From: Gammaproteobacteria bacterium
GTDB lineage: Bacteria; Pseudomonadota; Gammaproteobacteria; Chromatiales; Chromatiaceae
DNA length: 12,832 nt
Assembly: GCA_006227775.1 (NCBI GenBank)
Contig: SBFV01000409.1
Span: 1 to 12,832 of the forward strand
Direction: 5' to 3'
Below are positions 5,909 through 12,108 of this stretch, piece by piece (position 1 is the stretch's first letter; every line of letters starts with the position of its first letter). The notes under the pieces were generated by a model, which was not told the origin of the DNA, ran no database searches, and worked only from the letters and a program-made list of their open reading frames with translations. The position numbers and the translations under genes are program-made.

Positions 5909-7321
5909 CTATTCCCCCTGGCGACAGCGGCGCACCTGGGCGACGAAGCGCGCCGGCCAGTTGACGCCGCCGACATGGCGCAAATGGGCATAGCTGGCCA
6001 CGAGGTTCTTGTAGATGATGCCGTCGTGCTGGCCATCGACCCCGCTGCCGCGCAACACCTCATAGCCATAGACCCATTGGGGGTCAGGCTCGACGATGGC
6101 GGAATGGTGAAATTCGTGGGCGCGGATCTCCTCGGCCTGGTCCGCCGGTCGGGGCCAGGGAAAGACCGGCAGTTCCCGCAGACGGATATAGCCCCGCCCC
6201 TGGGGGCGCTCGTGCATGGCCACATCCGCCGCGAGGACCCCGCAGAGGGGCACATAGTCCTCACCCCAACGCAGACCCCGGCAGAGGTACATCAGCCCCC
6301 CGCACTCGGCATAGACGGGGCCACCCGCCTCGATAAAGGCCTTCACCGCCGCGCGCATGCCGGTATTGGCCGCCAGCTCCTGCATGCGGCATTCGGGAAA
6401 GCCCCCGCCAATGAAGAGACCGTCCACCCGGGGCAGGCTCGGGTCCCGAATGGGGCTGAAAGGGACCAATTCCGCTCCGGCGGCCCGCAGGGCCTCCAGA
6501 TCGTCCGGGTAGTAGAAACCGAAGGCCTCGTCCCGGGCGATCCCGATCCGCACCCGTTCCGCCTCGGTCCTGGACCCCACCGCGGCGTCCGTGGCCCGCC
6601 AGCCGGGCGATACCAGCTTCGGGACGGTAGTCAGGGGTGGCATCGCCCCGGCGATCCCCAGCAGGCGTTCGATGTCCACCTGGCTGGCGATCAGATCGCG
6701 GATCGCCTCGATCTGGGCCTCCGCCTCCCGGCTCTCGGTGCTGGGCATGAGCCCCAAGTGGCGTTCCTCGATCCAGGGTCGGGATTCGCGATGGATGGCC
6801 CCCAACAACGGCAGGTCCGTGTAATGCTCCACCACCCGACGCAGATTGGTCTCGTGGCGACTGCCGCCGACCTTGTTGAGGATGACGCCGGCGATGGTCA
6901 ACTCGGGGTCGAAGGCCAGATATCCAAGCAGGATGGGCGCCAGACCTCGCGACATGCCCTGGACGTCTACCAGCAGGATGACCGGCGCGTTGAGGAGTTT
7001 CGCCATTTCGGCGTTGCTGTTGCTGCCGTTGAGATCCACGGCATCGAAGAGACCGACATTGCCCTCGATCAGGCCCAGGTCGGCCTCGATCAGACCCCCG
7101 GCGAAGGTTGACCGGATCTCAGCCAGATCCATGGTGTTGAAATCCAGGTTCAGACAAGGGCGTCCCGCCGCCTGGCCGAGCCAGAGGGGATCGATATAGT
7201 CCGGTCCCTTTTTGAAGGGTTGCACCCGATGCCCCAATCGCGTCAACTCCCGGCACAACCCGATGGTCAGGGTGGTCTTGCCGGAGGATTTGTGGGTGGC
7301 GGAAATGTAGAGGCGGGACAT
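5909..7321 (-). CDS. dsrN: DsrN, siroheme amidase (cobyrinate a,c-diamide synthase-like)
   Basis: A 470-residue cytoplasmic, glutamine-dependent amidase of the CobB/CbiA family, at the usual length. The N-terminal ATP-binding domain has the P-loop variant ATHKSSGKTT (8-17) and QPFKKGPDYIDP (35-46), both diagnostic. The C-terminal class I glutamine amidotransferase-like domain has the nucleophile Cys340 in YAECGGLMYL, HEFHHS (402-407), and a late His446 in SYAHLRH as the likely catalytic histidine. In dsr clusters this protein amidates siroheme to siroheme amide, the prosthetic group of DsrAB; the alternative, cobyrinate amidation for B12, is less likely given the neighbours. The frame continues upstream of 7321, but the family starts at MSRLYISATHKSSGK. 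No ribosome site is visible directly before this ATG (CCTTTCACGTT). It sits behind a structured 166-nt gap after dsrP. Confidence 0.95.
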   Translation of the reverse strand: MSRLYISATHKSSGKTTLTIGLCRELTRLGHRVQPFKKGPDYIDPLWLGQAAGRPCLNLDFNTMDLAEIRSTFAGGLIEADLGLIEGNVGLFDAVDLNGSNSNAEMAKLLNAPVILLVDVQGMSRGLAPILLGYLAFDPELTIAGVILNKVGGSRHETNLRRVVEHYTDLPLLGAIHRESRPWIEERHLGLMPSTESREAEAQIEAIRDLIASQVDIERLLGIAGAMPPLTTVPKLVSPGWRATDAAVGSRTEAERVRIGIARDEAFGFYYPDDLEALRAAGAELVPFSPIRDPSLPRVDGLFIGGGFPECRMQELAANTGMRAAVKAFIEAGGPVYAECGGLMYLCRGLRWGEDYVPLCGVLAADVAMHERPQGRGYIRLRELPVFPWPRPADQAEEIRAHEFHHSAIVEPDPQWVYGYEVLRGSGVDGQHDGIIYKNLVASYAHLRHVGGVNWPARFVAQVRRCRQGE

Positions 7322-7350
7322 AACGTGAAAGGTAAGGCCATCCAGACGGC

Positions 7351-7384
7351 GGCGGGGATGACACCCAGAGGCATCACCCCCGCC
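7351..7384 (-). other. 13-bp imperfect hairpin upstream of dsrN
   Basis: On the minus strand, GGCGGGGGTGATG pairs with TGTCATCCCCGCC over 13 positions, three of them G-U, around an 8-nt loop. The 7-bp GGCGGGG/CCCCGCC base is perfect. The hairpin ends about 30 nt before the dsrN ATG and has no T-run after it. It could slow ribosome access, act as an RNase stop, or be a remnant repeat. Confidence 0.5.
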
Positions 7385-7390
7385 CTTCAA

Positions 7391-7441
7391 CCGTTAGTGG
7401 CTATCGTCGGTTTCGCCGAGCCGGCTCGGCTACCACTTCGG
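7391..7441 (-). other. Long hairpin with a perfect 16-nt palindrome in the dsrP-dsrN gap
   Basis: GCCGAGCCGGCTCGGC (7415-7430) is a perfect palindrome that can fold as a 6-bp stem with a CCGG loop. Flanking bases also pair: TA with TA, AGTGG (7396-7400) with CCACT (7433-7437), and CCG (7391-7393) with CGG (7439-7441), with one 11-nt bulge. It lies about 50 nt past the dsrP stop and precedes the hairpin at 7351-7384. As DNA the palindrome could also be a dimeric protein site. No T-run marks an intrinsic terminator. Confidence 0.5.
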
Positions 7442-7487
7442 CGAGTGATTCAGGGCCAGTGTCGGATGGGCTATTCCGAACAAGGCT

Positions 7488-8714
7488 TCAGGCCTTGACC
7501 GCCGCGTGCGGATCGATGTCCTTATCCGCCAGCGATTCCGGCAGGAATTGCAGGACTCGTACCCCGACGGCGGTGATGAGCAGGGCCACCGCCACGCCGC
7601 CCAGCCCCAGGAGGACCTCCGGCAGGGACGGAGCATAGGCGGAAATCTGGCCGCCGACGCCGTCGTGAAAACCGGATTCAAGGATGGTCTTATCCGGGAA
7701 CAGGGTCATCGGGAAGGCCTGCCCGCCGATCACGATGACATAAAGACTCGCCAGGCCCCCGAAAATGACCAGGGCACTGGCCCCGGCGATCCACTTGGGG
7801 TCTTGTCCCAGCGCCGGGTGCATGATGATGCCGTAAGGGGCGAGCAGTCCCAGAATCACCCAGCCAAACCAGAAAGCGAGGGTGTAACGGCCACCGCTGA
7901 CCAGATAGTAGTTCACCAGGTCGTAATTTTTGGCCCCGTAGAGCTTGGTCAGGAAGTAGATCAGGATGAACAACAGCACACCGGCGATGAAGATGGCCAT
8001 CAGCCCCTTGAGCCGCTTGAGCAGGTAAGGACCGATGGGACGCCCGTCCTGGGCGCAGGCGAACATGAGTACCAGAATGAAAACCGCCAGGCCATAAAGG
8101 AAGGACATGACGATGAACATGGGCGCCAGCACCGCCGTGTCATAGGCCTGACGGGCGACGATGAAACCAAAGATGGAGCCCGTACCGGTGGTCAGGAGCA
8201 GGCGCCAGGTGAAGGCGAGGGTACCCGCCGCCTTGTAATAGCCTTTGAGGCGACGCTCCATCATGGTCACCAGATAGGCGATCACGATGGCCATGAAGCC
8301 GGTATAGAGCAGGACGTTCCAGGCAAAGATGGAACGGAAGTTGTAGCTGGTCATGGCGACGATCAGGCGATCCGGCCGCCCCAGGTCCAGAACCAGGACC
8401 AGGAGCCCACCGACGAGCAGGGCGACCGCCAGCAAGCCGGAAAAGCGCCCCAGGGGCTGGTAGGTCGTCTTACCGAAGACGGTACCGATGCTGGCGATGT
8501 TGAGGGCGCCGGAAGCGGCGACGATGAGGAAGATGGCGAAGAGGTGCGGGGTACCCCAGACGATCTCGTTGGTCATGCCGGTCACCCAGTGGCCCTGGTG
8601 CTCCATGTACCAGAACGCGAGTCCCCCCATGCCGGCTATGACGGCGAGCAAGGCCAGCAAGCCCCAGTAACGCTGGGGGGCCAGGCGCCATTCGCGATAG
8701 ACGATACGCTTCAT
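7488..8714 (-). CDS. dsrP: DsrP, NrfD/PsrC-type integral membrane subunit of DsrMKJOP
   Basis: A 408-residue polytopic membrane protein of the NrfD/PsrC/HybB family. Ten hydrophobic segments are visible at about 17-36, 56-78, 92-110, 128-150, 166-185, 195-220, 237-256, 278-298, 309-330 and 366-388, the number reported for A. vinosum DsrP. LDLGRPDRL (109-117) after the third segment is typical of the family. It should anchor DsrO and DsrJ at the periplasmic side and exchange electrons with the quinone pool. The ATG at 8714 has a GGGGGAG site 8 nt upstream. Only 19 nt separate it from the dsrO stop, so translation of O and P is probably linked. The C-terminus (about 389-408) is short and polar. 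The call is firm from family features and gene order. Confidence 0.95.
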   Translation of the reverse strand: MKRIVYREWRLAPQRYWGLLALLAVIAGMGGLAFWYMEHQGHWVTGMTNEIVWGTPHLFAIFLIVAASGALNIASIGTVFGKTTYQPLGRFSGLLAVALLVGGLLVLVLDLGRPDRLIVAMTSYNFRSIFAWNVLLYTGFMAIVIAYLVTMMERRLKGYYKAAGTLAFTWRLLLTTGTGSIFGFIVARQAYDTAVLAPMFIVMSFLYGLAVFILVLMFACAQDGRPIGPYLLKRLKGLMAIFIAGVLLFILIYFLTKLYGAKNYDLVNYYLVSGGRYTLAFWFGWVILGLLAPYGIIMHPALGQDPKWIAGASALVIFGGLASLYVIVIGGQAFPMTLFPDKTILESGFHDGVGGQISAYAPSLPEVLLGLGGVAVALLITAVGVRVLQFLPESLADKDIDPHAAVKA

Positions 8715-8733
8715 GTCCGATTCTCCCCCGGCG

Positions 8734-9552
8734 TCAGACGCCCGAATAACGCACGCCCGTATTGAGGGCGAGATTCTCCCGCAACTGCCGGCTGGGCAAC
8801 TTGGCCAGGGCCTGGCTCAACGGGCTGGCTGGGTCCTTGAGGTCGCCGAAAAGGATGGCGTGATGTCCCTCGGCCGCGCAGGCGTCAGCGCAGGCGGTGG
8901 AGGGCTGACCATGGTCCCGGCGGTGGACGCAGAGGTTACAGCTCTCGACGCAGCCCTTGCCGCGGGGGGCCAGGGTCAGCTTCTCCTCAACATTGGCATG
9001 GATGAAGGACCGTGCCTTGTAGGGACAGGCCATCATGCAATAACGGCAGCCGATGCAGAGGTGGCGGTCCACCATGACGATACCGTCGGCGCGCTTGAAC
9101 GAGGCGCCGGTGGGACAGACGTCCACGCAGGGGGGATGTTCGCAATGCTGGCACATCAACGGCAGATTGCTGACGTGACCGGTCAGGTTGTCCTGGACCT
9201 TGACCTTGCGGATCCAGCGCGATTCCTGGCGGTCCCAGAGGGCGGGATCCGCCCCGGTGGGCATTTCCTGCAGATCGAGGCCATTTTCCCGGTTACAGGC
9301 GGAGACGCAGGCGGTGCAGCCCTCGGCGCATCGGGTGGTGTCGATAAGCATGCCATAGCGCACCGCATCCGTGACCGGTTCGGCCCGGGGCACCCCGCCC
9401 CCTTGGCCGGGGCTCCCGGCATGGGCCAGGGTATGGAGCAGGACGCCGGGGGCCAGGGTGACCGTAGCCACTCCGGCCGCGGTCCGCATAAACCCGCGGC
9501 GGCCTTCGTCAATCACCGCGCTGGAATTCTTCATATCGCTGGGATTCTTCAT
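8734..9552 (-). CDS. dsrO: DsrO, Tat-exported ferredoxin-like iron-sulfur subunit
   Basis: A 272-residue periplasmic protein of the DmsB/PsrB/HybA-like four-cluster ferredoxin family. The N-terminus has a Tat signal: twin arginines 18-19 in GRRGFMR, then a hydrophobic stretch ending near LAHAG (42-46). Four cysteine groups follow: Cys75/79/82/86, Cys134/137/142/146 (ending CPTGA), Cys166/169/172/176 (ending CPYKA), and Cys201/205/208/221/225, which has one cysteine more than a cluster needs. These should hold four [4Fe-4S] clusters that carry electrons between DsrJ and DsrP. The frame is open upstream to 9684, but the ATG at 9552 has an AAGGGGA site about 6 nt before it and gives a normal Tat signal. 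A later ATG (9534) is less favoured. It begins 13 nt after the dsrJ stop. Confidence 0.95.
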   Translation of the reverse strand: MKNPSDMKNSSAVIDEGRRGFMRTAAGVATVTLAPGVLLHTLAHAGSPGQGGGVPRAEPVTDAVRYGMLIDTTRCAEGCTACVSACNRENGLDLQEMPTGADPALWDRQESRWIRKVKVQDNLTGHVSNLPLMCQHCEHPPCVDVCPTGASFKRADGIVMVDRHLCIGCRYCMMACPYKARSFIHANVEEKLTLAPRGKGCVESCNLCVHRRDHGQPSTACADACAAEGHHAILFGDLKDPASPLSQALAKLPSRQLRENLALNTGVRYSGV

Positions 9553-9565
9553 GTCGTTCCCCTTC

Positions 9566-10045
9566 TCAGCGCGCCGCCGGCTGGGGATGCCCAGGCGGAA
9601 GCGAAGACCCAGGGCTCGCGCCACCCAGGGCTTGACCGGCCGAGCCGGCGGCCTTACCGGGAGCCGGGGCGGGCACGGTGGCATGGCAGTCGAAACAGTT
9701 GAGCCGGACCGCCGCGAAGTCGTGGCAAGCGCCGCAAAACTGTTGTTCGTCGTTCACCGGCAGGACCTGACCCTGGGCATCCCGTGCGACATGGCAGTCG
9801 ATGCAGCCCGCCAGGCTGTGCTTGGTGGAGCGGATACCGCCATGCACCGTCGCGTCGCGCTGGTGTTTGATCACTTCCATGTGATTTCGGCGCATGAAAT
9901 CGGTCGCCTCCACGCAGCTCCGTTCCTTCGCGGCCTGAGATCCAGGGGTCACGAAAGGACTTCCGCCGGCCTGGACGGCCAGGGCCAGCAAGGCCCCGGC
10001 CAGACCCAGTGAGACGCGGCCGCCTGTGACAAGGGCATTCGCCAT
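9566..10045 (-). CDS. dsrJ: DsrJ, periplasmic triheme cytochrome c of DsrMKJOP
   Basis: A 159-residue protein with an N-terminal hydrophobic segment (about 11-26), a Sec signal or signal anchor, and three CXXCH heme c sites: CIDCH (81-85), CGACH (104-108) and CFDCH (117-121). In A. vinosum DsrJ one heme has unusual His/Cys axial ligation by a cysteine in the N-terminal half (Cys46). Here Cys44, the only cysteine outside the heme motifs, lies at nearly the same place and is the likely equivalent. After the last heme comes a tail of about 38 residues rich in Pro, Ala and Gly. The ATG at 10045 has a GGGAG site 6 nt upstream and follows the dsrL stop by 17 nt. The frame extends to 10240, but that part overlaps dsrL and is not coding. 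Confidence 0.95.
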   Translation of the reverse strand: MANALVTGGRVSLGLAGALLALAVQAGGSPFVTPGSQAAKERSCVEATDFMRRNHMEVIKHQRDATVHGGIRSTKHSLAGCIDCHVARDAQGQVLPVNDEQQFCGACHDFAAVRLNCFDCHATVPAPAPGKAAGSAGQALGGASPGSSLPPGHPQPAAR

Positions 10046-10062
10046 CGTCTTCTCCCGGATGA

Positions 10063-12024
10063 TTACTCGCCAAGCCCCATTTTGATGTAGCCGGTGGGGC
10101 AGACATCGGCGCAGATATGGCACCCGATACAGCGCGTGTAGTCGGTGGCGACGTAGCGTCCCGTGGTGTTCTTGCCCTTCTCGACGCGGTAAACGGCATC
10201 CTGGGGGCAGAAGATGACGCAGTTGTCGCACTCGAAGCACATGCCGCAGCTCATGCAGCGCTTGGCCTCGTCGATGGCCTCCACTTCAGACAGACCGATG
10301 ATGCGTTCCTTGAAGTGGCCCAGGACTTCCTCCGCGGTGGGCACCTCCTCCTTGCGCAGGTTCCGGGCGTGGTAGCCGAAGTGGCCGAGGAATAGCTCAT
10401 CGTGGGGGATGATCTCGGCCCCGGAGCGATCCTCGTAGTTGTGCACCGCCCAGTTGCCGCCCGAGGTACCGCGCATGTCGCCACGTTCGGCGGGATCGAA
10501 CCTCTCGGGGGCCAGGTGGGCCTCCTCCATTTTGCGCAGCAGGTCGAAGTGATGGACGTCCACCTTGGGCCGGCGGCTGAATTCCTCCTGGCGCAGGTAC
10601 TCGTCGATGGAGTCCGCGGCCACCGAGGCCTGGCCGATGGCGGTGGTCAGCAGGTGGGGGCGGATGATGTCGCCAGCAACGAAGTGGCCGGGCTTGTTCG
10701 GCACCTGGTGGAACTTGTCGGCATTGATCAGGCCGCGGCCATTGTCCAACGGCTCCAGGCCAGTGAGGTCGCCACCCTGGCCGATGGCCGAGACGATGAG
10801 GTCGGCCTCGATGACGCGCTCGGTACCCTCGACGGGGATGGGGCGCATGCCGTCCATGGTGCAATCGCACACCTTGAGGCCCGTGGCACGGCCATCCGCG
10901 TTCTTGATAAGGGCGATGGGCATGACGCCATCGAGGATGGTGACACCCTCGGTGAGGGCGTCATGGACCTCGTGCTCGGCCGCGGTCATCTTCGCCCGGG
11001 GGAAAAGAGAGGTCAGGGTGACCTGCGCGCCCTGAGCCTTGGCGGCGACGGCGGCATCGTGGGCGACATAGCCGTCGTGGATGACCGTCTCCGGCAGATC
11101 GGAGGGCTTGGCGTTCTGGATATGGCCGATGCGACGCGCCACGGAGACGACGTCGATGGAGGTATCACCACCACCCACGCACACCACCTTGTCGGCGGTG
11201 ACCTTCATGCGGCCCTCGTTGAACGCCTTGAGGAAGGCGACGCCGGAGACGCAGTTGGGGGTGCCTGCCCAGCCTTCGACCGGCAGGCCACGGCCACTCT
11301 GGCAGCCGATGGCCCAGAGGATCGCATCGTAGTCCTTTTCCAGTTGCTCGATGGTCACGTCCTGACCGACGCGTACCCCCAGCCTGACCTCGACCTGGCC
11401 CATGTCGATGATGCGCTGGATCTCGGCGTCGAGCTTGTCGCGGGGGACGCGGTAGCCGGGAATGCCAAACTTGAACATACCGCCCAAGCCCTGATTGGAC
11501 TCGAAGATGGTGCAGGCATGGCCCTTGCGGCGGAGCTGATAGGCGGCAGCCAGACCGGCGGGACCGCCGCCGACGATGGCCACCTTTTTGCCGGTATCCG
11601 GGCCGGCGACGAAGCCATAACCCTTGGCGATGGCGGTATCGCCGATATACTGCTCGACGGAGTTGATGCCGACGAAATCCTCCAGTTCGTTACGGTTGCA
11701 GCCGTCCTGGCACGGGGCCGGGCAGACGCGGCCCATCATGGCCGGGAAGGGGTTGGCGTCGGTGGAGCGGCGGAAGGCATACTCCTGCCAATCGACGCCA
11801 ACCGGTGGTTTTTCCTGCTGACGGACGATGGCGAGCCAGCCGCGGATATCCTCGCCGGAGGGGCAGGAGCCCTGGCAAGGGGGCGTCTTGTGGACGTAGG
11901 TCGGACACTTGTGCGAGGTATCCTGGACGAAGATCTTCTCGGTGAGGCTGTGCCAGACGTCATCGCCGTCTTTGAACCGCCGCCAGGAAACCTTGGTCTT
12001 CATGTCTGCGCTGGAAGTCGCCAT
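10063..12024 (-). CDS. dsrL: DsrL, iron-sulfur flavoprotein NAD(P)H:acceptor oxidoreductase
   Basis: A 653-residue cytoplasmic protein related to the small subunit of glutamate synthase (GltD) with a C-terminal ferredoxin extension. In order: N-terminal Fe-S region with Cys40, 50, 54 and Cys101, 105, 109; FAD-binding Rossmann motif VAIVGGGPAGLAAA (148-161); NAD(P)-binding motif VVCVGGGDTSIDVV (280-293); a GD motif near FVAGDI (448-453) that closes the FAD site; a linker (about 480-580); and a two-cluster ferredoxin domain with C-X2-C-X2-C-X3-CP at Cys596/599/602/606 and Cys632/635/638/642. Two more cysteines (590, 593) precede the first. DsrL works with DsrAB; in sulfur oxidisers it passes electrons from sulfur oxidation to NAD+. 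Length and the ferredoxin domain fit the oxidiser (DsrL-1A) type. AAGGAG (complement of 12033-12038) sits 8 nt before the ATG. An internal Met8 is a weaker start. Confidence 0.96.
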   Translation of the reverse strand: MATSSADMKTKVSWRRFKDGDDVWHSLTEKIFVQDTSHKCPTYVHKTPPCQGSCPSGEDIRGWLAIVRQQEKPPVGVDWQEYAFRRSTDANPFPAMMGRVCPAPCQDGCNRNELEDFVGINSVEQYIGDTAIAKGYGFVAGPDTGKKVAIVGGGPAGLAAAYQLRRKGHACTIFESNQGLGGMFKFGIPGYRVPRDKLDAEIQRIIDMGQVEVRLGVRVGQDVTIEQLEKDYDAILWAIGCQSGRGLPVEGWAGTPNCVSGVAFLKAFNEGRMKVTADKVVCVGGGDTSIDVVSVARRIGHIQNAKPSDLPETVIHDGYVAHDAAVAAKAQGAQVTLTSLFPRAKMTAAEHEVHDALTEGVTILDGVMPIALIKNADGRATGLKVCDCTMDGMRPIPVEGTERVIEADLIVSAIGQGGDLTGLEPLDNGRGLINADKFHQVPNKPGHFVAGDIIRPHLLTTAIGQASVAADSIDEYLRQEEFSRRPKVDVHHFDLLRKMEEAHLAPERFDPAERGDMRGTSGGNWAVHNYEDRSGAEIIPHDELFLGHFGYHARNLRKEEVPTAEEVLGHFKERIIGLSEVEAIDEAKRCMSCGMCFECDNCVIFCPQDAVYRVEKGKNTTGRYVATDYTRCIGCHICADVCPTGYIKMGLGE

Positions 12025-12073
12025 GGATTGTTCTCCTTACCAGTAGGAACCCGTGTTCTGAATTCTGTGCCAA

Positions 12074-12088
12074 CGCGCCACTGGCGCG
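12074..12088 (-). other. Small GC hairpin in the dsrK-dsrL gap
   Basis: CGCGCC (12074-12079) and GGCGCG (12083-12088) pair perfectly with a 3-nt loop, in the 84-nt gap between dsrK and dsrL, 20 nt past the dsrK stop. No T-run follows on the minus strand, so it is more likely an RNA-stability or processing element than a terminator. Confidence 0.45.
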
Positions 12089-12108
12089 ATGACGGCAATG
12101 GATGCAAC

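Noticed and set aside
5903..7111. Open frame of about 400 codons on the plus strand over dsrN
   Set aside because: It is antisense to a gene with clear family motifs; its translation is rich in Gly, His, Gln and Asp with no recognisable domain. GC-rich coding DNA often leaves such frames open.
7351..7384. Intrinsic terminator between dsrP and dsrN
   Set aside because: The stem is strong, but GC-rich sequence and no T-run follow it on the minus strand, so it is listed only as a hairpin.
7322..7487. Cobalamin riboswitch upstream of the CobB-like dsrN
   Set aside because: A GCCACT-like string occurs on the minus strand, but the rest of the B12 box (AGYCAG...AGACC...GCC) and the expected core order are missing.
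7506..8765. Open frame of about 419 codons on the plus strand over dsrP
   Set aside because: It is the mirror of a hydrophobic membrane protein, which gives a strongly polar Gln/Asp/Gly-rich translation. There is no domain, and dsrP is certain.
8713..9702. Open frame of about 329 codons on the plus strand over dsrO
   Set aside because: It is antisense to the four-cluster ferredoxin DsrO; its translation has no motif and no operon context.
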